A stretch of DNA of 64,000 nucleotides from Cheilinus undulatus (lineage: Eukaryota > Chordata > Actinopteri > Labriformes > Labridae), in assembly GCF_018320785.1 (NCBI RefSeq), contig NC_054888.1, forward strand, positions 22,709,938 to 22,773,937, written 5' to 3'. The notes below the pieces were generated by a model. That model made no database searches, had not been told where the DNA came from, and worked only from the letters and a program-made list of their open reading frames with translations. This document shows, piece after piece, positions 1 through 15,640 of the stretch. Within the stretch, counting starts at the first letter, position 1. Every line of letters begins with the position of its first letter. The translations under genes and the position numbers were made by a program.

Positions 1-50
1 TTAGATTCAGTGAAAAGGTCACATCTTCATACTTTCGATATCAGGTATAG

Positions 51-286
51 CAATGCTTCCCAACCTTTTTTTCTTGGAGCCCTCCCCTCTTTTATCTTAG
101 AAAAACTGAGACACCCATCCCAAAAACTCGCCCAGCAACCCCTAAAAAATGTGTTTTTGTGCTCCCTCAAAGATCTTTGCTTTTTTTAGGATTTTAGTTA
201 ATATGAGCAAATCTCATTTGGACAACCTCAGAGCAGTCCAGAGATCTTACAGCCCCCCAAAGTAGGTCCCAGGTTGGAAATCTATG
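51..286. mobile_element. hAT-type non-autonomous element remnant
   Basis: The left end reads CAATGCTTCCCAACC. The right end, reverse complemented, reads CATAGATTTCCAACC. Both resemble the CAGTGGTTCCCAACC terminus of vertebrate hAT elements. The same left-end sequence recurs at 47493. No target-site duplication is visible, so the boundaries are approximate. It lies in a cask intron. Confidence 0.45.
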
Positions 287-1576
<1,290 letters not shown>

Positions 1577-1699
1577 TGATGAGTTAACAATGAAATGTAG
1601 CTTTCTCTTACATAAGCTGGACTCCCCCGGAGCAATTTCAAATAACCCCTGAGGTTTTTTTCCTGTTCGAACACCCAAGAGCCTCATTTGTAGCGTTGA

Positions 1700-1825
<126 letters not shown>

Positions 1826-1928
1826 TGACTGTTATCCACTGAGTATGCTTAATTAATGCAAATATGTATAAAACAGTCGCTATTTGGCTTACCATCTCTG
1901 CTTTCTTTACCTTAGTGGGTTTATGTGA

Positions 1929-2036
<108 letters not shown>

Positions 2037-2095
2037 TAGAGTTATTTACAAATTTTCTGAGTGTCAGGAGATTTATTATGTACTTCCTGTTGCAG

Positions 2096-2164
2096 AAGGA
2101 GTCCCCAGATTTGTCCCGACAGTCGCCTGCAAACGGTCACGCTAGTGTTACGAGCTCCATCCTG
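2096..2164 (+). CDS. cask: cask exon: linker, 23-residue cassette
   Basis: It encodes KESPDLSRQSPANGHAS and six more residues between the PDZ and SH3 domains. It is 69 nt and phase 0/0, so it can be skipped without a frameshift. The matching 23-residue segment is, as I recall, absent from some human CASK isoforms. Acceptor is TTGCAG and donor GTACGT. Confidence 0.93.
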
Positions 2165-2479
2165 GTACGTGTCGGCTCCTCCCTCTACAGCCAAACACAA
2201 AAACACATAAAAGCTGCTAAATTAAAACAAGACATAAATAACTGTGGTGTATTACTTGCTTTTATGTCAGTTTTTTTTTGGTAACAGGACACATTGATCT
2301 TGGACTGAAACTGCAACAAGATCAATCTTATAAAGGTTTTTCTTAAATTAGTTCTAAAGAAAGTTTCTGACAAAAACCTGCGATAAAAAGTGTTCAACCC
2401 ATTGGATGTTTTACCCTTTTCTTGATTTTAAGACTCAACCATGGTCTATGTATAGCATTACTTTAAGAAATCTGTTTTC

Positions 2480-2612
2480 ACTTTGACATTAAAGAGTTTC
2501 TTTGTACCTTTTTGGTCAAAAAAGCCAAATAACATTGACCATTATTGATTTATAAAATCAATAAAAGAGTAAAACATCCATGGGGATGAATGATTTTTAT
2601 AGGCACTGTAGT
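2480..2612 (+). mobile_element. Tc1-like transposon 3' end fragment
   Basis: A segment with TTGATTTATAAA and the terminus TTTTTATAGGCACTGTA matches the 3' end of the Tc1 remnant that stops near 35361 (TTTTTACAGGCACTGTA), in the same orientation. No transposase is left. It lies in a cask intron. Confidence 0.6.
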
Positions 2613-2926
2613 TCTTACTTTTGATTATATCATAAAACCATTTACATTCTGGTGTTTGAAGGTAGTCTGTTGTTTTCAAACATGGCATGGCAAAATAAAA
2701 CACGGACAATATAAAAGTCTTGTATTCATGCAACATTGATAAAAAGTAGAGTAACTTGAATTATAATGCTATTGTGTTTTATCCTGTCAAAGTGCTTTCT
2801 AGTGTTCTTCAATTTTGTTTTTAGCTAAAATCCAATCAACCCTTGTTAATTATGAGGGTTTTAAGGATGCAGTGCTTTAGTGTATTAGCTGGTAACATCA
2901 CTTAAATCTCTTTTCCTCCAATCTAG

Positions 2927-2962
2927 GATCTGCCATCGACGATCCAGCCAAAAGGCCGCCTG
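2927..2962 (+). CDS. cask: cask exon: linker, 12-residue cassette
   Basis: It encodes DLPSTIQPKGRL, matching the vertebrate CASK segment DLPSTTQPKGRQ just before the SH3 domain. It is 36 nt, phase 0/0. The corresponding segment is, as I recall, alternatively used in mammals. Acceptor is TCTAG and donor GTAAGA. Confidence 0.9.
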
Positions 2963-3378
2963 GTAAGATTTGATCATTATCGTTATGATTACAACTTCTG
3001 ATTTTCTACTCCTTTTCTTGTCTAACAATCTGCTACTTTTCTGACACACTAACTCTTCATCCATCAAGTTCAGATCTGCATGCATCTGTGTTATTTCTCT
3101 GATCTTTCATTTCCATCATGTTTTCTGAAAATACTCACCAGTGTCAGGCTTTAACTGTAGTCTGGGCGCTGCTGAACACTGGGAAGGAAAAATAAGATGA
3201 TATTAGACTATAGCCATTTTTGTGTTTCCTGATCTCGTAGTCATTCCCAGAGATCACACACATGCTGTATTATTTTCTGCATCTCACTGTGGGTTGTCAC
3301 CCTCTTTGTTTGAACCCCCGACATTTTCTACTGCATGATCTATGTGTAAGTGTGTGTGTGATGCTCTCAACCCCATAG

Positions 3379-3417
3379 ATCTCCAGACCTGCTATCAAGG
3401 ACAAATTGTCCATCAAG
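3379..3417 (+). CDS. cask: cask candidate 39-nt microexon
   Basis: It encodes ISRPAIKDKLSIK in phase 0/0 between the linker exon and the SH3 exon, bounded by CCCATAG and GTAAGA. It is not in the canonical human protein as I remember it. The donor is strong and the upstream pyrimidine tract poor. A TGC lies 15 nt upstream, the kind of site bound by the neural splicing factor SRRM4. I infer a regulated, probably neural, microexon. Chance splice signals are the alternative. Confidence 0.65.
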
Positions 3418-3778
3418 GTAAGACGTCTCTAAGTGGACCCTTAGTAGAAGTAGACCCCAGCTCCTCCAGCTCCCCCCGCCCCCATCACAACGTGTGGTTC
3501 CCCATCGTAGTCGTGCCTAGATCCCATGCTAGCTCTCAAATATCTGGTTTATCAGCCATAAAAGCAAAACCAAAGTGTGGATAAAATGGCCGCGGGCAGA
3601 GTTGTGGTACCGTGCTTCTCCGATCATTGTCGTCATGCTGTGTATGTGCCCTTTCCTGCTTCAGCTTTAACGCTCCCTTTGCTGTCTCCAAATTAAAAGC
3701 GTCAGTGCTGCATTCGCGACAGTATTCCTTGGCACATGAACATCTCCTGCTCAGGTCGTCTTTCTCTTGGTTACTTAA

Positions 3779-4012
<234 letters not shown>

Positions 4013-4118
4013 TGAGCAGAAAAATCTAAAAGCATGCACAAGTCCTGCGGCGATTATTAGCCGTCCACTTTTGTGACTTGTTAATGACACTGACAAAAAT
4101 GCTGGGTCTGTAGCATGA

Positions 4119-5317
<1,199 letters not shown>

Positions 5318-6152
5318 CACAATAGGGAAAGTGGCGCCATCTGGTGGAAAATAGTAAAATTGACAACTTCACCAAAAATACTAAAAAGAAAAAATAAGAA
5401 AAAAAAGTGCATATTTTTATTTTCTGATAGCTCCAGGATAAAAAATAAACTAATTAAAATGAAAGTTAATGGTATTACATTTTGGCTTTAACAGTGAATA
5501 TGCTACTATTTCGGACACAATGCACTATAGGCAATGGGTATAAATTGGAATGAAAATTCTCAAAATGCCATAAAAGCTCATCAGATGGCCACAATAGGGA
5601 AAATGGCACCATCTGGTGGAAAATAATAAAATTAAAACTTCAAGATACAAAAAAGAACAACAATAAAATATTGGAGTGTATGTTTTTATGTTCTGAAGGC
5701 TCCAAAATAAAAAAAAACAACAAACAAAACAAAAAAATGATAAACAAAGTAAAGGTGTCTATTTTGGCCTTAAGGGTAAATGTGTTACTATTTTTGGTCA
5801 CAATGCATTATGGGCAATGGGTATAAATTGGAATGAAAATTCTCAAAATGCCATAAAAGCTCATCAGATGGCCACAATAGGGAAAATGGCACCATCTGGT
5901 GGAAAACAGTAAACATTACAACTTCAACAAAATTACTAAAAAGAAAAATAACCAAATATCGGAGTACATGTTTTTATGCTCTGATGGCTCTAGGATTAAA
6001 AAAAAATCTAATTATAATGTAAGTGAAGTAAATTCTGTCCATTTTAGCTTGAAGGGTAAATGTTCGACTCTTTGGACACAATGCATTATAGGTAATGAGT
6101 ACAAGCTGGAATCTGATTTTTTCAAAATGCGATAAAAACTCATGAAATGGCC
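5318..6152. repeat. Three tandem copies of a 272-283 bp unit with CTCF-like motif
   Basis: Copies start near 5318, 5590 and 5873. Each opens with CACAATAGGGAAA and a CCATCTGGTGGAAAA box, and ends with a CAATGCATTATAGG-like stretch plus CATAAAAGCTCATCAG. The boxes fall at 5334-5347, 5606-5619 and 5889-5902, so spacing is 272 and 283 bp. Read on the - strand the first is CCACCAGATGGCGC, a full match to the CTCF core CCASYAGRKGGCRC; the other two have one change (GGTGC). Confidence 0.85.
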
Positions 6153-6643
6153 AAATATAATGCCAGAGGCCTTCACACTCTTAAAATGACATTACTGAAA
6201 GGATGATAACATGGGGCATTACATGTCATCATTGGACACTATGGAGTCTGACGTCATTTTAGCAAAAGAGCAGATATACTCCACGTTAATCTTAGTAACT
6301 TCTGACTGAGGCAGTCTGGAATCATTTGTGTCTAGATGAATTATAATTTTAGGAAATCTCTGGTCCCAGGAATACACCTAACTATGCCTGAGGACGTCAC
6401 GTTTCTCAATGATTTTAACCTGCAAGGAGAATTGAAGGCCAGTACGATAAGATCTAGAACTGGATTTGACAAGTTATTGGAGGAACATCCTTAGTTTAAG
6501 CTTCAGATATTTAAATCACCCACACAAGCTTTCTCCTTTAGAGTCATATACTTTAACTTTGATTGTCACTGATGTGAGCACCGTCAACACGCAGCATGTA
6601 TGCTCCTTAAGCTCGTATTTACTGACGTTTCTCCTCCCTGCAG
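6153..6643. other. cask intron, no recognised feature
   Basis: This is intron sequence between the triplicated repeat and the next exon. The pyrimidine tract CTCCTCCCTGCAG closes it. I see nothing else. Confidence 0.55.
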
Positions 6644-6724
6644 TGTTTGACCAACTAGATCTGGTGACTTATGAGGAGGTGGTCAAACTGCCGTCGTTCA
6701 AGAGGAAAACTCTGGTCCTGCTTG
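6644..6724 (+). CDS. cask: cask exon: [12 protein letters not shown]
   Basis: It is bounded by CTGCAG and GTGAGT, 81 nt. It encodes [20 protein letters not shown] and KTLVLL, the entry into the guanylate-kinase-like domain. Confidence 0.97.
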
Positions 6725-8444
<1,720 letters not shown>

Positions 8445-8736
8445 TAACAGAAACCTGGCTGCATAAATTCACTACAGCGTTCAGTCCTTTTATCTAAAAA
8501 TTCTTCTTGCCAAAACACTAAAAATCTAACTTTACAAAGCAGATGGACTTGCCAGACTCCATCTCTGTCATCAGGCAAAATACTCTTGAAAAGCTCCAAT
8601 CCACAACATTTGTGCCAAACTGAAGGTCTGGACTCAAGCTGGGCCAGCCTGAAACTTTTTAAAGACTTACTGACACCAAGACTGCTCAGAAAACTGTAGG
8701 AACAATAAATACTAATGTCCCATTTTCTCTCATCAG

Positions 8737-8820
8737 GCGTTAAAGATCCTCAGGACAGCCGAGTTTGCTCCTTATGTCGTCTTCATCGCAGCTCCCACCA
8801 TCACTCCAGGAATGACCGAG
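8737..8820 (+). CDS. cask: cask exon: [16 protein letters not shown]
   Basis: It encodes 28 residues, [20 protein letters not shown] then TITPGMTE. It is 84 nt, phase 0/0, acceptor ATCAG and donor GTACAG. MTE replaces the mammalian LNE. Confidence 0.97.
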
Positions 8821-10586
8821 GTACAGTACAGCCCTACTTCCTGTCTCTCATGCTAGTTAACCATACTAACTTTCACTAAAATGCAGCCTCGCTTGCATTT
8901 TTGTCTGAATTCTGATGAATTCAACCTCCTTATTTTCTGTTCCTGTCGTCCGTTTTGCCTGGCTGTATGTTTCTCTAACTGCACGTGAGCTTTAAGCATG
9001 TTTTTTTTTTGGCACGCCTGTTTTCATTTGCACTCAAGGTACCAAAGTGGTGCAGGAAACTTCCTGTAAGTACTGGTTAGTGTTCGGTTTGAAGATTAGG
9101 AGGTGTGTGTGGCCTCTGTGGTTGTGTAGAGTTAGTGGTCGTCTAGCTTTGTCCACTCTTGTTCCTCTGATCCCCCTAGTAATCCTCTTAATTGTGAGCC
9201 TGCTCTGTGGTGAATCTTCTTTTTTTTGGTGGCCATCCCTTCCTCTCTGCTCTCTGTCCTTCATCCTGGGGGAACTCATTTGATTGTTCTGGGGGTTTTG
9301 AACAGATTAAAGTTTATTTTGATCCACAAACTTCAAGTCTTCATTGGTGGTCTTACTAAGAAAGATGTGATGCATCACTGACTTTAAATTAACACAAAAT
9401 AATACTCCAGTTAAAATCCACTGAAAACTGAAAATCAGTACTAAAGCCAATTAAAGAGGAAGAAGCTCTTTATTTTATGGACCCTGATGTCAGGAAAAAC
9501 ATGTAAAAGAGGCAAAAAGTGAATGAAGGGGAGAACAAAAGAATATTTTGTTTGTATATTTAAGCGCATCTAAAAAATTTTAAACATGTTAAAGCTCATT
9601 TTTTCCCATGAATCTAAATTCATAAATTTTCAACCCTCAGGCCCCCCTTGGAAAAAAAAAATCACATTTTCCCCCTGAAGGCCCTTTTAGGTCACTAGAT
9701 ACATATAAAAATATTAAACATGTTTTTTTTGGGGGGGTCATTAACTCCAGTCCTAGTCATGCATAGCAAATGTGAAATAATTTCCATTATTTTAACCCTT
9801 TAAATACCAGTTTATTTAAACATAAAATTAATTATTTCCTATTTCAACGCAAAGGGGATTTTTTTGTGTGAGGTAAATCAACAAATTATTATTTTTGTGC
9901 AGTAATGAAAAATACAAAAAAAAAACAAAACCTCACTTTCCCCCCTGCAGCCCTAAAACAGATACTGTAAATAACTAGCCTTCGTTAATAATAAAAACAT
10001 GATACTCTTCCAATTATTCTATTAACTTGTTTGTCTAAAATAAAATTGATTTCTAACATTTTTGTTTGCAGGCAGGTAGAAATGTACAATCCTGTCCCTG
10101 GCTAAACTTCCAACCTGAGGCGTCTCCCTGCATTGTTTACATTCTGCTCTGCAGGGATTGGCTGCTTCTTGGTTCCCAAACTTTTTATGATGCAGACATG
10201 TTTGCAAAGCTCAAGGAACGCATTTTCAAATGAATAGACTTGGCTTATAACCCTCTAATTGCTTTAACCCTGAATGTAGCATTTTGCATCGTATGATATA
10301 ACCTATAGGAAATACCATGGACTGTAAATCAGTCCTATAATAAATGAGTGATTCAGATGAAAAAACTGAAAACTACAACTTTCAAAGCATAAGTCCAGGA
10401 TGCATTCCCAACATAGTCAAATTAACGTTTTTCTTTTTTTATATCACGGCTATGAGATTCAAAAATACAGTTTTCTTGGTTTATAATCAATGCATTTTTT
10501 TCAACACAGATGTCAGTGTGTGATTTGGCTACAGCGTACAAACCAGACTCTGACTTCCATAGAAAATACCCAAAATAGTTTTAGTT
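8821..10586. other. cask intron, no recognised feature
   Basis: This is AT-rich intron. Two stretches near 9640 and 9940 share a GGCCCCCCTTGG / CCCCTGCAGCCC pattern between poly-A and T-rich sequence and may be old repeat ends. Open frames near 9047-9283 on both strands lack any recognisable domain. Confidence 0.5.
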
Positions 10587-11095
10587 TAAGGCTGAGCAAT
10601 TAATTGCAAGTTAGATTAAATTGCAATATGGCCTGCTGCAATTTTACAATCACAGACAGTGCAGTATTTCTTTTATATATATATACATATATATATATAT
10701 AAAAGAAATACCAGTTTAATGCAATTTTGTTTTCCAACAGCAGCAGATTTTATGTTCTACACATCTTGCAAACATTCAAGAGTCTTAGAATTTTTACATA
10801 AGTCCTTTTTTTGATTATGTACATTTCTTACTTAATCAAAACGAGAGTAAAGTAAAAATCCCCGTCAGTATAGCAATTGACATCAAATTTGCAGTAAGAG
10901 AAAAAATCGCAGTAAGTTTTTTTTTTCCCCCAAAATTGTCTATCCCCCTGTTTTAATCCAATATAGTGCAGGTTATAATATTGAATTAATTATTGCTTGC
11001 ACACAAGATGAGGAATGTAAAAATAACTGCATATTAAACTGCAATATTGGGGAAAAAATGGCAATTAGATTATTTTTGCAAATCGTTCAGCCCTA
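10587..11095. mobile_element. hAT-type MITE, 509 bp, with 8 bp target duplication
   Basis: Perfect 8 bp duplications TTTTAGTT lie at 10579-10586 and 11096-11103. The terminal repeats are TAAGGCTGAGCAATT and, reverse complemented, TAGGGCTGAACGATT (12 of 15 match). The element is too short for a transposase. It holds a near-perfect AT-rich palindrome at 10664-10711. A related terminus lies in the nr0b1 intron at 24953. It sits in the last cask intron. Confidence 0.85.
10664..10711. repeat. AT-rich palindrome
   Basis: The arms GTATTTCTTTT and AAAAGAAATAC flank an alternating TA core of about 26 bp, making a 48 bp inverted repeat able to form a hairpin or cruciform. Confidence 0.9.
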
Positions 11096-11222
11096 TTTTA
11101 GTTGAAATAATTCATTCCACTGGCCTACAAAGCAAATGTGTCCCATAATGCCTCTCTACAAACATGGAAAAATGGCGATATCTGGCAGTAATTTTTTTGT
11201 GTGTGCAGTTGTTTTGCCTCTG

Positions 11223-11549
11223 ACAAGGGTGCACGATATTATCGGTCTGTTATCGGTATCGGCAGATATCAAAATTTCTGCAGATAGTTTGCCTATTTCA
11301 GTATTTTTGACTGTAAATTTTGTCCATATATCCTAAATAATTAGTGGAGTTTTAGGCTGAAAAAACAGACCTATGTCAGTTGAGGTCTTTTTCTTTATTT
11401 ATCCTTATTTTTAAAAATTTTAAGTGTTTTTCAGGACTAAAGTTTGTTTCCTTGATCATCCTCAAACCTGAAAGTGTGTCTGAAAGGACTGAAATTTCTT
11501 GTCTGAAAAGCATATTTAAATAGCTAAATCCATACCGTGCATCCCTAAT
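11223..11549. mobile_element. hAT-like MITE remnant, about 325 bp
   Basis: The left end AAGGGTGCACGATATTATCG and the right end (reverse complement TTAGGGATGCACGGTATGG) form imperfect terminal repeats of the TAGGGATGCACGA type common in vertebrates. I could not find a target duplication, so the ends are approximate. Confidence 0.55.
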
Positions 11550-11879
11550 TGCAATGTCAGTAGAATGAAAATAACAGGTTTCAATGATAGTCAGTGGGAC
11601 CAAAAATGGCCCTAGGGGGAAGACTGTCAGTTTTTTGTCAACACACAACACATCCATTTTTGTCAAATATCCTCATCTCACTATAATAACTTCCAATACA
11701 GTTGAGAGGCCGTAGAAGGGTTAAAGGAGGGCCTGAGGGTTAAAAAAGAAAGTTGAATCAACTTGTCATAGACTCATTTCACGTTTGAGCTCACAGAATC
11801 AGACCACAAATGGAGCCTTGAAGCTCAGAAAGCACAGAAAACTAATGACTAACACGTTCTTCTCCTCCGCCCTCCTCAG
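11550..11879. other. end of last cask intron
   Basis: This is single-copy-looking sequence ending in the acceptor TTCTCCTCCGCCCTCCTCAG. Confidence 0.6.
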
Positions 11880-12056
11880 GACGACTCCCTGCAGCGGCTG
11901 CAGAAGGAATCGGAGATGCTTCAGCGGACCTACGCCCACTACTTCGACCAGACCATCATCAACAACGAGATCGACGACACCATCCGGCTGCTGGAGGAGG
12001 CCGTGGACTTGGTGTCCACCACCCCCCAGTGGGTGCCCGTCTCCTGGGTGTACTGA
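11880..12056 (+). CDS. cask: cask last coding exon
   Basis: It encodes 58 residues and [23 protein letters not shown], then [30 protein letters not shown] and the family C-terminus WVPVSWVY. Base composition is far richer in GC than the intron beside it. Confidence 0.98.
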   Translation, partial: DDSLQRLQKESEMLQRTYAHYFDQTIINNEIDDTIRLLEEAVDLVSTTPQWVPVSWVY

Positions 12057-13420
12057 CACACACTCAACGACAACGAGCTCATCTCCACCGCCGCCATCTC
12101 TGATCAGACACAGATGCTAAACTTTGGTCAAACCCCCCGAGTCACGTCTCTGTCATCAGAATCATCATGTGTGTAGATAAACTGTCGGCGAAAAAGAGGG
12201 AAAGACTCTGACGCCTCACTGCAGAGACTTCATCCTGGCCCCGCCCCCTTTTTCTCCACAGACTCAAAGGCATATTGATGTGTACATATATACATATATA
12301 TATAAATGATAAAAACTACGTGAATATGGTTCTGTCCTTGAATAGTCGACGACGGGGAGTGGAGGGGCAGTGTGGTAGATATTTTGTACTTTTCTTTTCT
12401 AATCGATGGATGGCTGGTTAATCCTGGAAAGGCAATAGTGAGCATGACCATAAAGCAGTCTTCTGTGGGTGCCTGTGTGCGTGTTGACCTTTTAAGGCAC
12501 GTGTTGTGGTACTGTGTCCTCCTCTCCGACGCCCCCCTCTAATCCCATCGGCCTCTGTGACGAGCACGCCGAGCTTTGAAGCACATTAGAAGCTGCTACA
12601 GTGGCGACAAACAAACTCCCTCAGCGACAAATGCAAGTTTGAGAGAAGCAAAAAGCACAGGAAACTTGGCAGTTTCTCCCTCCCTCACCGCGGCCCCTCT
12701 GTGCCTGTCAGTCTGTTGAAGGAGCACACCGCATCCCTCCGACGCCGTCTCTCCACGTGTTGCTGTTGTACCATGCTTCCCTTCCCGACCTCTGATGTTT
12801 ACATCTCAGTTTGCACAAAAAGGACAATGAAGAAGACGTGTTCGGCATCGTCACCTCACCGTTTTTACCTTTCGCTCTCTGGCTGTGCTCACCCCGCCCT
12901 TCCGAACAGCGGACCTGGACTAGCGTTCTCATGACCACTAAACATGGCTGAAAAAACTCAAGGAAAGGAGAGCCGAACCGCCCAATCAGAGCCTTGGGGA
13001 TGACGTCAGTAACACCTATGCACACCCCTGGATTCTGCCAGGCAGGCCGCCACGAGAACCACTTTCCTTAAAAAAATGAAAAAAAGAGCCATGCTTGTTG
13101 AAATCAAGTGTTGATAGGAATGTGTGGGGGAGGGTAAATCAATCTTAGAGCCACCGTTTTGGAACTGTTAACTGTCGTCTTTAAAAATATTAAAAGGAGT
13201 ATTCTTGTTTTGAGGGAGAGAAAAATAACTCTAAATTTTGTGTGTAAATGTTTCAATGGTGCGTACGTCATACGAGTGAATTACCAAGAGCCAGTGTATA
13301 TTAATCCTTAAAAGAAGCTCGGTATGTGACATAACCTCTTCATGCTTCACCTGAAGAGGCCGGACGCCGCCACGCCCGCAGCAGAAAAAGGTACGACAGC
13401 TCCAGGTCTTAAAAAATAAA
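12057..13420 (+). other. cask: cask 3' untranslated region
   Basis: This is moderately GC-rich, non-repetitive sequence from the stop codon to the first good polyadenylation signal. Open frames on either strand at 12700-13025 have no known domain and are treated as chance. Confidence 0.65.
13415..13420 (+). terminator. cask polyadenylation signal
   Basis: A canonical AATAAA is followed 10 nt later by a GT-rich downstream element (GTCTGTGTGGCGTGG). A second AATAAA at 13732-13737 could serve a longer form. Confidence 0.6.
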
Positions 13421-14039
13421 ACACTCGAGTCTGTGTGGCGTGGCCGCCGTCGGGCCGCTTCGGCTGAAGCGTTTTCATTTCAAGTCCTGTGTAAATTACC
13501 TCTGCAAATGACAAAAGCAGCTCTTCTGTATGAAATGTTGTTCTTTTTTGTTATTTCATTTTTAAAAAAATATATTTCCTTTTACGTGTTTAAAGTACGA
13601 CGCCTCTCTGCTTCTTTCTTTGACTGTTTCAGCGCGTTAGAATCATTTTACCCGATCACACGTTATCTCTAGGCTGACTTCATCAGTGACGGTGTGGTGC
13701 AGTGATTCCTGAACAGGGCCTCAGGCTTAATAATAAACACAATGTCTGCTGATTGGTTAACGTAGGACACCATGACTGCTACCACCGACACTAGAGTATG
13801 TGACGAGTCGCTCTCTGCCTCCCCTGCCCAACACAAGAGCCAAACTCCTTGTTGTGAAGAGTGACATGGGCTTTTCTGAGCATGTAATTATATAGACATG
13901 CATTCTGCAAAGGTAGGCAGCTGCCTGGGCCCCATGGGCTTAAATAAACACACACACACACACACACACTAAAATGGCATCAGAAGTGTCTCAACTTCGT
14001 AGCCTTATAGATCCTGCAAGAAATGTATGGTAACACCAC
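13421..14039. other. spacer with (CA)n
   Basis: This is spacer after cask. It contains a (CA)10 microsatellite at about 13949-13968 and a second AATAAA at 13732. I see nothing else. Confidence 0.55.
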
Positions 14040-15640
14040 AGTAGGGAGGTCATATTCTGACTTTTAAACTTATGATTCAGAATTTGTCTCTCATTTTGAC
14101 CTTTTAAACTCCTAACTCTGACTTTTAAATTGCATAATTGGACATTTTAGACAAACAATTTAAGTTTTAAACTCATATTTTGACCTTTTAAACTTATGAG
14201 TTACATTTTCATTGCAAATTTTGCCTTAGGAAATCATAATTCCCTATTTAATTTCACATTTTGACCATTTAAATCATGATTTGGAATTTTATCTTATATT
14301 CTGACCCTTTAAACTCATGCTTTCTAATTAAATCTCAAATTTTGACCCTTGAAAACTCATTATTCCCAATTTTATGTAATATTTTGTGCTTAAAACATCA
14401 TGATTTATATTTATATTCCTTATTTTGACATTTAAAAATCATAATTCCAATTTCATCTCATCGTTTGACCTTTTAACTTACGATTTACATTTTTATCTAA
14501 TATTTTGACCTTAAGAAATCATTATTTCCAATTTTGTTTCATATTTTGAGTGTTAAATATCATAATTTGGAATTTTATCTCAAATTTTGACCCTTCAAAA
14601 CTCCCACTTCCCTTTTTTTTTTTTTAAATATTTTGACCTTTAAAACTCAATATCTTGACTTTATCTCTCTTTTTTGTCCTTAAAAATTATGATTTGGAAT
14701 TTTTAATTGTATATTTGACCTTTTAAACTCAATATTTCCAATTTTATCTTGTATTTTGACCTTTTTTAACTCATGATCCTGACTTTTATCTTATATTTTG
14801 ACCTTGAAAATTCATTCTCTTCACTTTAATCTCTTATTTTGTAGCTTTAAAAAATATGATTTGGAATTTTATTTCATATTTTGTCCTTCAAACATCATGA
14901 TTTATATTTTTATCCCATATTTTGACCTTGAAAAACCATTATTACCAATTTCATCTCATATTTTGACCTTTTGAACTTATGACTTGCATTTTTATTGGAT
15001 ATTTTGACCTTCAGAAATCATTATTTCTAATTTAATTTCATATGTTGACCCATTAAACTCGTGATTTCTAATTAAATCTCATATTTTGACCCTTGAAAAC
15101 TCATTAATTCCAATTTTTATTTCATAGTTTGTCCTTTAAACATCATGATTTATATTTTTATCACATATTTTGACCTTGAAATATCATTATTACCAATTTC
15201 ATCTCATATTTTGATCTTTTAAACTTATGAATTGCATTTTAATTGTATATTTTGACCTTCAGAAATCATTATTTCTCATTAAATCTCATATTTTGACCCT
15301 TGAAAACTCATTAATTCCAATTTTTATCGCATAGTTTGTCCTTTACACATCATGATTCATATTTTTATCCCCTATTTTGACCTTTTAAACTCATGATCCT
15401 GATATTTATCTCATATTTTGACCTTTAAATATGATGATTTGGAATTTATTTTATATTTTGACCTTTTAAACTCATTATTTATATTTTCATCTCCTTTAAA
15501 AACCATGGTTTACAATTTCTATCTCAAATTTTGAGCCTTTAAAATTATAATTTTGCCTTTTTCAATCTCAAAATCTTTTATCATCAGTGCTAATTTGACC
15601 CTGTTAGGCTCTCAGGTTAGACCTAGGTTCAGAATCCAGC
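14040..15640 (+). repeat. T-rich degenerate tandem array, about 40 bp unit
   Basis: Degenerate units alternate CATATTTTGACCTTTTAAAC with TCATGATTTGGAATTTTATC. The sequence after the array (CTGTTAGGCTCTCAGGTTAG, AGAATCCAGCCCTGCTG) matches what follows the arrays at 28829-30028 and 43772-45075, so this is the interior and right shoulder of the same hAT-type element. Here both termini are lost. Confidence 0.8.
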
